NCBI GenBank assembly: GCA_041675505.1
Contig: JBAYTR010000013.1
Coordinates: 83,871-147,870 of the forward strand
Direction: 5' to 3'
Length of the DNA stretch: 64,000 nt
DNA from: JAGPCK01 sp041675505
GTDB taxonomy: Bacteria; Bacteroidota; Bacteroidia; UKL13-3
Shown here: positions 8,099-16,855 of the stretch, one piece after another
How positions within the stretch are numbered: the first letter of the stretch is position 1
How the letters are laid out: each line of letters starts with the position of its first letter
Position numbers and translations under genes: made by a program
The notes under the pieces: generated by a model
The model's database searches: none
The model's input: the letters and a program-made list of their open reading frames with translations, nothing else
Told to the model about the DNA's origin: nothing

Positions 8099-9657
8099 TT
8101 TGAAGCTATTATACGTTGGCTCGCTCTTCCGGCTGTTTTACTTCGAACAACAATTTTCTGCTTTCTTTTTATAACCGATTTTGGTAAGCCGAAACGCGAA
8201 CTGGAGCCTGCTAACAGGCTAACAGTATGTAACAACTTTTCATTCTTTTCACCTTTAAGTAAAAAGATTTCATATTCATCCGGTTCCGACCCTTCATTAG
8301 AGAGAAGCAAATGTCCACCTTCCTTCAAAGTTGCAGTAAAATAACACGGGTACAATGAGGATATATAGTGTGCACTGAAACTGCCGGCCTTACTCCATTG
8401 AGCCGAGCTATCTGCCCTACGCTCAGTAAGGCACTCCCAAACAATCTTTTTGTCTCTGTTCACCTCAAAATGTCTGTTCCACACACCTTGTGCTATAAGA
8501 TAATTGCCGTTAGGTACTTCTTCCACAGAACCTGTTTTAGCACAGAAATTCTCCTCAGGCAAAGCAAAGTTGAACTTATACTCCCATAACAATTGGGGAG
8601 GGTTTACAGCTTTTGGTGATGAAAACAACTGTATCGAACTTACCGTACCTCTGCGGCTGCGATTGCCATTATTAAACAAGAGTACTTCTCCTGCTGATGT
8701 AAAAGACGCAGCATGTTGAACCTCAAAGTTAGCTTGAGGAAATGCAGGTACTGATGAACTGATATTTTTTCCGATAACGTAACGTGGTACACCGCTTTTT
8801 CTGTTTACACAAATGATTGAACTAATGTCACGACAAGAAATAAGAAAATCTTCATTCTTATTTCCGATAGCGATGGAATTTATATGAAAACTACCTGCAG
8901 AATCACAAGCGGGGTTATAGGGACGTTCGCTCCAAAAACGAACAATGTCTTTTTTGTAATCAACCTCAGCAACTATATCCTCTGAACTCATGGGATTAAG
9001 ACTATCCTTTCGCGTCATTAACAATAAGTAATTGCCTCCGGATACAAACCCAACCTGGTGATGAAAGTTTCCGATGTATTGATTCTTCCATTGAATTTGT
9101 TTAGTCTTCCATAAATAATCTCCCTCCAGATTACATTCAGCAACAAAATCTGAAACAAAGGTAATTCGTCCGTTAGGGTTTACTCTGAAATGACGCACTG
9201 CATCAACTATAGACGGATGGCAAAGAACTGTTTCCCCTTTCCTGTTTATGATTATTCCATAATCAAGGCAAATAAGGCCATCTGTAGCATCAACAGAATC
9301 ATAGACTGTAATCGTATTTTTTAAATTGTTAGAAGTGACCGATGCTTTTGTCGAAAAACTCCACACCGTTAATTGTGACAGATTTTTACCCGCTGCTGTT
9401 GCTTGTACACTGCATCTGTATGTTTGCCCGAAATCTAATAACTCCTTTACAAGATGAGCTACAGTAGAATCAGAAGCTACATAAATTACTTTCATATCTG
9501 ACTCTCGGATAATATTAATATGATACACATCTGCCCCTTTTACTTCGGGATACTCTAACATAACTTGCCGAAATGGAATAACAGCTCCGGGCAAAGGTAA
9601 TTGTGCCCGCAAAGATTGAATAAAGACTAATAATAAAAGTGCGAGTAAATATTTCAT
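8095..9657 (-). CDS. Arylsulfotransferase (ASST)-like secreted protein
   Basis: A 520-aa protein with an N-terminal signal peptide (MKYLLALLLLVFIQSLRA). After a ~90-residue fibronectin-like N-terminal part it shows blades of a beta-propeller typical of ASST-family proteins: GLICLDYGIIINRKGE, GNFHHQVGFVSGGNYLLL, NSIAIGNKNEDFLISCRD, and FNNGNRSRRGT. In true arylsulfate sulfotransferases a catalytic histidine transfers sulfate between phenols; histidines are present in the HHQ and HAAS contexts, but I cannot assign the catalytic one. Gene order is convergent with the cytochrome gene (4-base overlap of the 3' ends). Function beyond the fold is uncertain. Confidence 0.6.
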   Translation of the reverse strand: MKYLLALLLLVFIQSLRAQLPLPGAVIPFRQVMLEYPEVKGADVYHINIIRESDMKVIYVASDSTVAHLVKELLDFGQTYRCSVQATAAGKNLSQLTVWSFSTKASVTSNNLKNTITVYDSVDATDGLICLDYGIIINRKGETVLCHPSIVDAVRHFRVNPNGRITFVSDFVAECNLEGDYLWKTKQIQWKNQYIGNFHHQVGFVSGGNYLLLMTRKDSLNPMSSEDIVAEVDYKKDIVRFWSERPYNPACDSAGSFHINSIAIGNKNEDFLISCRDISSIICVNRKSGVPRYVIGKNISSSVPAFPQANFEVQHAASFTSAGEVLLFNNGNRSRRGTVSSIQLFSSPKAVNPPQLLWEYKFNFALPEENFCAKTGSVEEVPNGNYLIAQGVWNRHFEVNRDKKIVWECLTERRADSSAQWSKAGSFSAHYISSLYPCYFTATLKEGGHLLLSNEGSEPDEYEIFLLKGEKNEKLLHTVSLLAGSSSRFGLPKSVIKRKQKIVVRSKTAGRASQRIIASN

Positions 9658-9661
9658 ACCA

Positions 9662-9669
9662 CAAAAGTA
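9662..9669 (-). promoter_or_regulatory. -7 box (TACTTTTG) for the ASST-like gene
   Basis: It matches TAnnTTTG and ends four bases before the ATG at 9657, implying a leaderless transcript. No -33 element was found at the right spacing. Confidence 0.3.
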
Positions 9670-9692
9670 ACTTTTATTTTACTTTGAAAATA

Positions 9693-9730
9693 TGCTGAGT
9701 CAGGTGAATTGAACTGCACCTGACTCAGCA
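9693..9730 (-). terminator. Strong hairpin after the metal-uptake operon
   Basis: A perfect 14-bp stem (TGCTGAGTCAGGTG with its complement) and 10-base loop lie seven bases past the stop of the lipoprotein gene. On the minus strand it is followed by TATTTTC, a weak T-tract. It is the likely 3' end of the operon read from 13.1 kb. Confidence 0.65.
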
Positions 9731-9737
9731 GAAACAA

Positions 9738-10319
9738 CTACTTCAGCCTAACCGGAAAAGTAATATCAATATCCGACTCAGCAGAAGGACTCGCTGTTTT
9801 TGGCACACCATCGTAATGACTTAATACCACATTCAGCGTGCCCTGTACGGGTGCACCTGCTGTGGTATTTAGTTGTAACTCCAAGCCCACGGGCAAATTA
9901 TTTAAATCTATGTCTGTGCGCGTTATTGCAATCCTTCCGGTGAGATTACTGCTTAGCGTATAAAAAAACTGATGCGACTCCGCCTCTTCTTTTATTTCTG
10001 TTGAAATATCATCAACGGGTGATTTGGTCTCATCCAATACTGATACAACTGCATTATATGTTTTTGACGTATCAAGCAACAACGTATCAATAACAGGAGC
10101 CAAAGCCCCGGGGCCATCTGCGTCTTTCCACTGTATAGTAAATGTATTGTTGGAATCTGATGCATCTGTTAAGGTTAACTTTACTGTGGTGATTAACTCC
10201 TGCGGATTGATGGGCGTGGGATTGGATGGGTCCTTATCCTTGTCTTTACAGGAATAGAAAAAACTGCTGATAACAATTACTGAAAAAAATATGGATGTTG
10301 TTTTTAAAATGTGATTCAT
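9738..10319 (-). CDS. Lipoprotein, third gene of the metal-uptake operon
   Basis: A 193-aa lipoprotein: hydrophobic N-terminus ending in SSFFYSCKDKDKD, a lipobox cysteine followed by a charged tether, as in surface-exposed Bacteroidota lipoproteins. The mature part is beta-rich with repeated T/N/D residues and no known catalytic motif. It begins one base after the TonB receptor's stop, so it is surely co-expressed. Such lipoproteins often accompany TonB-dependent receptors; a substrate-capturing or plug-associated role is inferred. I start at ATG 10319 rather than further upstream (10367), as this directly precedes the signal sequence. Confidence 0.65.
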   Translation of the reverse strand: MNHILKTTSIFFSVIVISSFFYSCKDKDKDPSNPTPINPQELITTVKLTLTDASDSNNTFTIQWKDADGPGALAPVIDTLLLDTSKTYNAVVSVLDETKSPVDDISTEIKEEAESHQFFYTLSSNLTGRIAITRTDIDLNNLPVGLELQLNTTAGAPVQGTLNVVLSHYDGVPKTASPSAESDIDITFPVRLK

Positions 10320-10320
10320 G

Positions 10321-12723
10321 TTATTTTTTGTTTTGAGGTTGATAAATAGTAAAAGGAATTTGCACACTTAGCACAATGTTTCTACCGGGTTCATTCGTGT
10401 AATACCTGAACCGGCTTAAGTAATCCCGATAAGAAGTATTCAAAATATTGTGTGCGGCTATTTTGAAATTAATTTCCTGCTTACCGGCTAAGAATGTGGT
10501 TCGCCAGGCGAGCGAATGTAGCGCATACCCGTCAGGCGGAGTCATATAGTCTTCTCCTTTAGGTACACGATTTTGTTTGGCTACCACTACCGTTTGCCAT
10601 TCCAGCTGACTTTCTTTAATTCGTTTCCATAACACCGGAAGAAGGTAACTTACCCGCACATTTCCTCTGTTAGCCGGCATCAAAATAAGCGGCTTGTTTG
10701 CACTTTCATTTTGCGCATACAGGTAAGTTATGCCGGCAGTGAGCTGCCAGTTTTTGTGCGGAGCATAAGTACCACTTAACTCTGCTCCACTTAATCGTGC
10801 GTTGGTTTGTGTATAGCGCCACGTAGGGAAACTTCCTCTGATGGTAACCGTAACCTGCGTATCGGGTTGCTGATAAATAAAGTTACCGATGTAGTTGCTA
10901 TACACGCCTGCCCTCAGGTTCCATCGTTCACGGGTAAACTGAATACCTGCATCGGTGTTCCATGATTTTTCAGGTTTCAAATTCGTGTTACCTGTTTCAT
11001 AGGTTGCTGTGCCGCCATGCAATCCGTTACTGTATAATTCATTCACTGCCGGTGGACGCCAGGCCGAGGCTATATTCATATCGGCTTTCACATATTCTGA
11101 AATATGGTACTCGCCACCCAACACTACCGTAAGGTTTTGCCAGGTATGGGGTGTTTGTGTTATCACCTTATTGATGTTTTGATACACCTCCATCCAACGC
11201 CAGTCGTATCGTAAACCACCCTCCACTTGCCAGCGTGATTTACTCCACTTCTCTACGACATAAACCCCTGCAGTTCGGGCAATAAAATTCGGAATGAGAA
11301 AACGTTCACCTGAAGCATAGTTGCCTTGATTCATGTAACTGAAACCTGTTTTGCCTGTAAAATTGCGTAGGCGTTTATGCTCCAACTTTAACTCTGCTGT
11401 TTGTGTGGTTAGTGTTAACTCATAACCCGGGCGTTGCAATGCACGTAAGGAATCGCTGTATATATAATGTGCATCGTATTCTTTGCGGTCGTTTACCTGT
11501 TGAGCCAGTTGTAAGGATACGCGCCCTATTTTTTTCAGGTTATGCATCAGCTTAATGCTGCCTATTTCATGCAGCACTTCCTGCTTTGGATTACCAATGT
11601 GAAAGGTGAAAGGTTTAGTGTAAAATGGTTCTTCAGCAGTAATCGCCCGCAGCAAATCTTCTTTGTTGCCTATGTGTGAACCACGCAAAATGCCCAACTT
11701 AGTAGCAAAGCGACTGTAATATACCTGCACACTACTATTGGTATTTCGCCATTCTGCTGAAGCAGCGCCATCGTATTCCCTGAAACCTGTATTCGACATC
11801 ACGTACTCCGGAGTTCTTGAATCTCCTGCTTTACGTAAGCTGCCCTGCACCCACCAACTTACATGTTGCATGCCTTTATGGTGGTGCCCGTCCAATACCA
11901 ATGAGCCGGCACTTTGTTTATTGTTGGAAAAATAATTTCCCATCAACTCACCTCCTATTCCTTCTGCTGAACGAAACTCACGTGGTTCAATTCGCACCAC
12001 ACCTCCTATAGCTTCAGGGCCATATTCAACTGAACTTGCTCCTTTAATTACCTGCACTTTGCCGGGCATAAAAGGATCAATCTCCGGCCCGTGTTCGCCA
12101 CCCCACTGTTGCCCTTCCTGACGCACCCCACTATTTACCGTTAAAATACGCTGACTGTGTAAACCGCGAATAACGGGCTTGCTGATGGAAGGCCCGGTTG
12201 AAAATGTGGTGACCCCCGGCAACAATTTTAACTGGTCGCTCAGGGTTTGTCCGCGCAAGGCATCCAGTTCTTTTTTGTTAAGCTCTTCTATACGCTGTCC
12301 GGTAACCGATGATTTCTCCTCGGCTCTTCGCTCCGTGATTTCTACCTCATGCAGGTGAAACTCCTCTGCACATAAATCAATGCGCAACTCCCGGTTTTGT
12401 TTCACATCCACCTTACGCTCGTAAACATGGTAACCGATGTAAGACACCTGCACTGTATAATAACCGGCTTCCACAGAATCAAAGGCCACCTTACCCAGTG
12501 CATCTGTTAATGCACTGCGATTTTTTTCTTTGAGCACTACTGTTGCTGCCTCTAAAGGTTGCCTCGAGGTGCTGTCAACCACCACTACCGAAATCTTAAA
12601 ACGGGATTTGGTACGTTGTGCTGTGACTACCAACGCAGACAATAGAAACAACAGTAGCAAAACTGCTGAGCGATAAAAAAATGTGTACAATAGAAAATTA
12701 ATTAAGCCACCAACTGGCGGCAA
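10321..12723 (-). CDS. TonB-dependent outer-membrane receptor, probably for zinc
   Basis: An 800-aa receptor. Order: signal peptide ending ALVVTAQ, a carboxypeptidase-regulatory-like domain (~40-115; VVVDSTSRQPLEAATV), a plug domain (LSDQLKLLPGVTTFSTGP; VIKGASSVEYGPEAIGGVV) and a 22-strand barrel ending in LSVQIPF. A histidine-rich loop (LDGHHHKGMQHVSWWV, around residue 280) resembles the zinc-binding loop in ZnuD-type receptors, and the upstream partner is a His-rich protein; hence zinc or another soft metal is inferred. No ATG begins the frame: TTG 12723 or TTG 12690 (which gives a cleaner signal peptide) must be used. It follows the His-rich gene by 12 bases. Confidence 0.82.
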   Translation of the reverse strand: MPPVGGLINFLLYTFFYRSAVLLLLFLLSALVVTAQRTKSRFKISVVVVDSTSRQPLEAATVVLKEKNRSALTDALGKVAFDSVEAGYYTVQVSYIGYHVYERKVDVKQNRELRIDLCAEEFHLHEVEITERRAEEKSSVTGQRIEELNKKELDALRGQTLSDQLKLLPGVTTFSTGPSISKPVIRGLHSQRILTVNSGVRQEGQQWGGEHGPEIDPFMPGKVQVIKGASSVEYGPEAIGGVVRIEPREFRSAEGIGGELMGNYFSNNKQSAGSLVLDGHHHKGMQHVSWWVQGSLRKAGDSRTPEYVMSNTGFREYDGAASAEWRNTNSSVQVYYSRFATKLGILRGSHIGNKEDLLRAITAEEPFYTKPFTFHIGNPKQEVLHEIGSIKLMHNLKKIGRVSLQLAQQVNDRKEYDAHYIYSDSLRALQRPGYELTLTTQTAELKLEHKRLRNFTGKTGFSYMNQGNYASGERFLIPNFIARTAGVYVVEKWSKSRWQVEGGLRYDWRWMEVYQNINKVITQTPHTWQNLTVVLGGEYHISEYVKADMNIASAWRPPAVNELYSNGLHGGTATYETGNTNLKPEKSWNTDAGIQFTRERWNLRAGVYSNYIGNFIYQQPDTQVTVTIRGSFPTWRYTQTNARLSGAELSGTYAPHKNWQLTAGITYLYAQNESANKPLILMPANRGNVRVSYLLPVLWKRIKESQLEWQTVVVAKQNRVPKGEDYMTPPDGYALHSLAWRTTFLAGKQEINFKIAAHNILNTSYRDYLSRFRYYTNEPGRNIVLSVQIPFTIYQPQNKK

Positions 12724-12735
12724 TTGAACATACGG

Positions 12736-13077
12736 TTAAACTGAAGTAGCAACCCAAACAACGGGCGGGCCTCGACTGCGGCTATCTGCAATAAACGTAT
12801 GTGCATACGATGGTTCATAAACAGTGTATGCTTCATGAACCGATGCTGTTACTCCCGACCAAAGCCAGGCAGTAAGTGTAAAAAAATCTGTAAAGTGAAA
12901 GGTGCAGGAGAAACAACCTGCATGAGTTTGCTCCAGGTGAGCAGTATGCCCGCAATCACCTGCATCATGGTGTTCACAAAAGTGGATATCAAATGTACAA
13001 CTGTGTTCTTCATCATGCGCCAACAAAGCGTGTTCATGTACCTCGGCTTCGTGCTCATGCCATACGTGCAGCGGCAA
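12736..13077 (-). CDS. Small His/Cys-rich exported protein, first gene of the metal-uptake operon
   Basis: About 113 aa from the TTG at 13077, very rich in His, Cys, Asp and Glu (WHEHEAEVHEH, HDEEHSCTFD, CEHHDAGDCGH), with an aromatic hydrophobic segment near residue 70. It is a plausible metal-binding periplasmic or membrane protein. The open frame continues upstream to 13146 with no ATG or GTG. That extension reads IARVLLVLFTITWLPLHVW, a good signal peptide, so the real start is probably an ATT (13116), another non-standard codon, or has been lost by a sequencing or mutational change. It precedes the TonB receptor by 12 bases. Confidence 0.6.
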   Translation of the reverse strand: MPLHVWHEHEAEVHEHALLAHDEEHSCTFDIHFCEHHDAGDCGHTAHLEQTHAGCFSCTFHFTDFFTLTAWLWSGVTASVHEAYTVYEPSYAHTFIADSRSRGPPVVWVATSV

Positions 13078-13155
13078 CCAGGTAATGGTAAACAGTACCA
13101 GTAATACTCGGGCAATATGTGCGCTGAAGTGTTGGATATGCGTGATTTAGAATGG

Positions 13156-13163
13156 CAAAGATA
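13156..13163 (-). promoter_or_regulatory. -7 box (TATCTTTG) for the metal-uptake operon
   Basis: An exact TAnnTTTG match just upstream of the open frame of the His-rich gene. It argues that translation starts within the signal-peptide extension (13078-13146), since transcription would begin around 13150. No -33 TTTG at 19-21 bases is visible. Confidence 0.4.
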
Positions 13164-13213
13164 AGAAAAGGTTCAATAAGGGAATGGGGAATTGTTATTG
13201 AAAGACCTTGGCA

Positions 13214-13243
13214 CTAAATAAAAAAGCGAGCTAATGCTCGCTT
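13214..13243 (-). terminator. Terminator of the tRNA operon
   Basis: An 8-bp perfect stem (AAGCGAGC) with a 4-base loop, followed on the minus strand by TTTTTATTTAG. It lies ten bases past the 3' end of tRNA-Arg(TCT). Confidence 0.8.
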
Positions 13244-13252
13244 AAATTGTTG

Positions 13253-13326
13253 TGACCCCGACAGGATTCGAACCTGTGACCTACTACTTAGAAGGCAGTT
13301 GCTCTATCCAGCTGAGCTACGGGGTC
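13253..13326 (-). tRNA. tRNA-Arg (anticodon TCT)
   Basis: A 74-base cloverleaf: acceptor GACCCCG/CGGGGTC, D-arm GCTC..GAGC, anticodon loop CTTCTAA and TTCGAAT in the T-loop. The loop gives anticodon TCT, reading AGA. The terminal CCA is not encoded. It is the last tRNA of a three-tRNA transcript. Confidence 0.95.
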
Positions 13327-13417
13327 AAAAATGGAACCGTCTTTAAATTTTAAAAGTTCAAAGCCTAAAGGTGGGAAGAACCCATTTTCTCTAAACTTTG
13401 AACTTTTTCCCTTTTTG

Positions 13418-13491
13418 TCGGGGTGGCAGGATTCGAACCTACGACCTCCACATCCCAAATGTGGCGCGATACCGGGCTACGCTACACCCCG
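13418..13491 (-). tRNA. tRNA-Pro (anticodon TGG)
   Basis: A 74-base cloverleaf: acceptor CGGGGTG/CACCCCG, anticodon stem CCACA/TGTGG enclosing loop TTTGGGA (anticodon TGG), T-loop TTCGAAT. CCA is not encoded. Middle gene of the tRNA operon. Confidence 0.95.
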
Positions 13492-13587
13492 AAAACCCTT
13501 CAAATTCTTTGCAGTTTGCTAGTCTGTCAAGTTGCGCACCCGAAGTAAAATGCACATTCCCAATAATATAAACACTGGTGTTTATCG

Positions 13588-13677
13588 CGGAAAGGGAGGG
13601 ATTCGAACCCTCGATACGACTAAACATCGTATGTCGGTTTAGCAAACCGGTGGTTTCAGCCACTCACCCACCTTTCC
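13588..13677 (-). tRNA. tRNA-Ser (anticodon GCT)
   Basis: A 90-base type II tRNA with a long variable arm (CATACGATGTTTAGTCGTAT), acceptor GGAAAGG/CCTTTCC and discriminator G, anticodon stem CCGGT/ACCGA and loop TTGCTAA (anticodon GCT, reading AGC/AGT). CCA is not encoded. First gene of the tRNA operon. Confidence 0.95.
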
Positions 13678-13689
13678 TGATTGGGGATG

Positions 13690-13720
13690 CGAAGATAGAA
13701 ATTTCAATCAAAAGAACAAA
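13690..13720 (-). promoter_or_regulatory. Promoter of the tRNA-Ser-Pro-Arg operon
   Basis: On the minus strand a TTTG (-33, 13717-13720) is separated by exactly 19 bases from TATCTTCG (13690-13697), one mismatch from TAnnTTTG. The -7 box ends 12 bases before the mature 5' end of tRNA-Ser. Confidence 0.7.
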
Positions 13721-13846
13721 AAAAGGAACACGAATTCCTGATGTTTATTAATTTTTTTCACAAAAAACTGAAAACCCGATAATTTTTCTAAAATTGCCCT
13801 GTTACTTTTTGAACACTTATCCTGTCTATCACTAAAAAATTACACT

Positions 13847-16462
13847 ATGGCTGATAAAGAAAACCTCTTCTATAAATTCAAGGACCTCAAAGTGTTCGGT
13901 TCAACAGAATGGTTGGCCAACAACGAAAAGAAATACCGCACGGTTTACGATGAAGCCGAATGTACCTTTATATATTGTGAGCTTTCCTTCTTCAATAAAA
14001 AATTTGATGAGGGGGAATGGGAAGTAAAAGTTCAGATAAAATGCTTCAGAGACGATAATACATTGATATGCGACCTGCGTGCCGACCGCAAAATATCCAA
14101 AGAAGAGAACATTGTTTACATACGCGAAGGTTGGGGAGTTAAAACACCCGGCTCGTATTGGAAACGCGGCACCTACCGCTGGGAGGCCTATATTGATGGT
14201 GAACCTGTAGGCGGAAAAGAGTTTTATGTAGAAAAAGAAGGTATTGTAACTGATTTATCCAACAACTACTTTACACTGAAAGGCGTAAAACTGTATGAAG
14301 GCCCTGATGCAAATGTGCCTCACCACCAACGCAAATACCTCAAAACGTTTGACGCCAAAGACACGCGTTACGTATGGGTGGAAGTAACCTGTGAGAATCT
14401 GGTTAAAAAACACGAGCACTGGTTGTGTGAATTTTTCTTCAATTTCAGAACCCACAGCGGACAGCTAAAAGGCAGCATTGATAAAATGCAGAAAGTGTTG
14501 CAAACTGAAGATGAGTTTCTGTTTACCATTGGCTGGGGCAGCGACCATAAAGGCACCTGGGGCAACGACCTGTACTCGGTTGACATTGTTTTTATGGATC
14601 ACATTATTGCCACCGTTCCCTTTGAAGTGGGTGATTTAACTACCGATGCCGGAGATGAGGATTTGCCTATTGTAACTACCACCAAAGCTAAGCCGGCCAC
14701 AACTGAGCGTTTTAAAAACGAGCCCGAAAGTGTGGAAGATGTGATGAAGGAACTGGAAGAACTCATCGGGTTGGAAAGCATCAAGACCAAAATAAAAGAG
14801 TACACCAATTACCTCAACTTCATCCGCCTTAGAAAAGATAAAGGCTTTGAAGACGAAGATAAACTCAACCTGCACGCTGTATTTACCGGCAACCCAGGCA
14901 CTGGGAAAACTACTGTGGCCAAAATGCTGGGTAAAATTTACAAGAAGTTGGGCATGCTGAGCAAAGGCCACGTGCATGAAGTTGACCGAAGTGATTTGGT
15001 GGCTGAATTCATCGGGCAAACCGCACCTAAAACCAAAGAGGCCATTAAAAAGGCAAAGGGCGGCATACTCTTTATTGATGAAGCCTATGCTTTAGCCCGC
15101 AAAAATGACGACTCGAAAGATTTCGGTAAAGAGGTAATTGAAATTCTGCTTAAGGAAATGAGTGACGGAGACGGTGATATTGCTGTAATAGTTGCCGGAT
15201 ATCCCGAAGAGATGGACACTTTTCTCACCTCTAACCCGGGTATGAAATCACGCTTTAATATGTACTATGAATTTCCTGATTACACCCCGCAGGAATTAAT
15301 GCTCATTGCTGAATTCAGTTGCAAAAAACGTGGTGTAAATTTTAATGAGGAATCTAAAACCGCTTTGTACAAAAGGTTGGTAGAAGCCTACCGCGAACGC
15401 GACAACTCTTTCGGCAACGCGCGTTACGTGAACTCGCTTATTGATGAAGCAAAGATGAACATGGGCTTGCGTGTAATGCAAAGTGTTGACCCCACGCAGT
15501 TGAGTAAAGAAGAACTCTCCACCCTTACTGATGCGGATATTGAAAAAATATTCGGAGCCAAACGCAAAATGGCTGCAGATATACCGGTGGATGAAGAGTT
15601 ACTGAAGGCTGCGCTCAACTCACTGCACAGCATGATAGGCCTGGAAAGTGTAAAAAATGAAATAGATGAACTGGTAAAACTTGTTCGCTTTTACCGCGAA
15701 ATAGGCAAAGATGTTCGTCAGACTTTTTCGTTACACACTGTATTTACCGGCAACCCTGGCACAGGTAAAACTACTGTGGCCCGTGTTTTGGCTCAAATCT
15801 ATAAAGCTCTGGGCATTTTGGAGCGTGGTAATTTGGTGGAGTGCGATCGCCAAGCTCTGGTTGGCGGTTTTATTGGTCAAACGGCCATTAAAACCAACGA
15901 AGTATTGGAACGCGCTATGGGTGGTGTGTTGTTTATTGACGAGGCTTACTCTTTAACGGAGGGTGGAGAAAATGACTATGGAAGAGAGGCCATCGAAACC
16001 ATCCTGAAAAGGATGGAAGACCGCAGAGGAGAGTTTGTAGTAATTGCGGCCGGCTACACCGATAACATGAAACGTTTTCTTGAATCGAACCCCGGCTTAA
16101 AATCACGTTTTGATAAGGAACTGCATTTTGATGATTACAATGCAACTCAGTTGTATGATATAGCGGTGAAAATGATGGCTGATAACAACATCAAACCCGA
16201 TAAAGAAGCAGCCAAATTCCTGAAAGCATTTTTGATTGAATTGCATGCCAATAAAGACAAGTTTTTTGGCAATGCACGCTCTGTTCGCAAAGTGGTAGAA
16301 GAAGCCATTAAAAACCAGCACTTGCGATTAGCCAAACTGGATCCGGGAAAACGTGCTTCTGAAATGATTAAGTCACTAACCCTTGCTGATGTGAATGAAT
16401 TTAAGGTAGACAAATCAAAAGGCAACCAGAAACCGGGCATTGGTTTTACTGTGCATTCATAG
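13847..16462 (+). CDS. Double AAA+ ATPase of the CbbX/SpoVK family
   Basis: An 871-aa protein. Residues ~1-300 form two beta-rich repeats of a non-ATPase domain, each beginning with a W/Y-rich pattern (for example KVFGSTEWL, TLKGVKLYEG). Then come two complete AAA modules of the CbbX/stage V sporulation K type: Walker A GNPGTGKTT at about residues 348 and 635, Walker B ILFIDEA near 408 and VLFIDEA near 695, and sensor/arginine regions (NPGMKSRF, NPGLKSRF). Each module is preceded by a helical linker (ELIGLESIKTKIKEY; SMIGLESVKNEIDEL). Such proteins remodel client complexes in hexameric rings; the client here is unknown. The gene lies just upstream of a small membrane protein in the same direction. 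Confidence 0.85.
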   Translation: MADKENLFYKFKDLKVFGSTEWLANNEKKYRTVYDEAECTFIYCELSFFNKKFDEGEWEVKVQIKCFRDDNTLICDLRADRKISKEENIVYIREGWGVKTPGSYWKRGTYRWEAYIDGEPVGGKEFYVEKEGIVTDLSNNYFTLKGVKLYEGPDANVPHHQRKYLKTFDAKDTRYVWVEVTCENLVKKHEHWLCEFFFNFRTHSGQLKGSIDKMQKVLQTEDEFLFTIGWGSDHKGTWGNDLYSVDIVFMDHIIATVPFEVGDLTTDAGDEDLPIVTTTKAKPATTERFKNEPESVEDVMKELEELIGLESIKTKIKEYTNYLNFIRLRKDKGFEDEDKLNLHAVFTGNPGTGKTTVAKMLGKIYKKLGMLSKGHVHEVDRSDLVAEFIGQTAPKTKEAIKKAKGGILFIDEAYALARKNDDSKDFGKEVIEILLKEMSDGDGDIAVIVAGYPEEMDTFLTSNPGMKSRFNMYYEFPDYTPQELMLIAEFSCKKRGVNFNEESKTALYKRLVEAYRERDNSFGNARYVNSLIDEAKMNMGLRVMQSVDPTQLSKEELSTLTDADIEKIFGAKRKMAADIPVDEELLKAALNSLHSMIGLESVKNEIDELVKLVRFYREIGKDVRQTFSLHTVFTGNPGTGKTTVARVLAQIYKALGILERGNLVECDRQALVGGFIGQTAIKTNEVLERAMGGVLFIDEAYSLTEGGENDYGREAIETILKRMEDRRGEFVVIAAGYTDNMKRFLESNPGLKSRFDKELHFDDYNATQLYDIAVKMMADNNIKPDKEAAKFLKAFLIELHANKDKFFGNARSVRKVVEEAIKNQHLRLAKLDPGKRASEMIKSLTLADVNEFKVDKSKGNQKPGIGFTVHS

Positions 16463-16474
16463 TATATCATCATC

Positions 16475-16855
16475 GTGAAAGGGAAAGGGCTCATCAGTGT
16501 ACTGGTGTTTATTATCAGCATACTCTTGTTTGAACTATTGAGCAACAGAATTTCAGCTTACATCCTGCACCTTAAAGAAGGTATGAGTCCTTACCGTGCA
16601 ACACTTATAGGCATGGCGGTAATTGTTTTTGTTTTATTCCCTGCTTACAAATGGTTAGACGGAATTGTAAAACGTATTGCTCAAAAACTACTGAGCGCAG
16701 GTAAAAATATAGGCGGCAGAATTACCGGAATAAGTCTGATATTTTTCACCTCGCTTTTTGCTCTTTACCTGATTTACCTCAACGTATGGTACAACATTGC
16801 TTTCAGCGATGCTATTAAACACATTACTGTTTTCGTGCTGAATCTGGTAAGCTGA
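16475..16855 (+). CDS. Small hypothetical membrane protein downstream of the AAA+ ATPase
   Basis: A 126-aa protein with three hydrophobic segments (about residues 5-22, 42-62, 88-108). It starts with GTG 12 bases after the AAA+ gene, so it is probably co-transcribed and may be its membrane partner, though nothing in its sequence proves this. Its 3' end overlaps the convergent Nudix gene by 32 bases. Family not recognised. Confidence 0.6.
   Translation: MKGKGLISVLVFIISILLFELLSNRISAYILHLKEGMSPYRATLIGMAVIVFVLFPAYKWLDGIVKRIAQKLLSAGKNIGGRITGISLIFFTSLFALYLIYLNVWYNIAFSDAIKHITVFVLNLVS

Noticed and set aside
13331..13663. Short frames across the tRNA cluster
   Set aside because: They translate tRNA sequence and spacers; the three cloverleaves explain the region.
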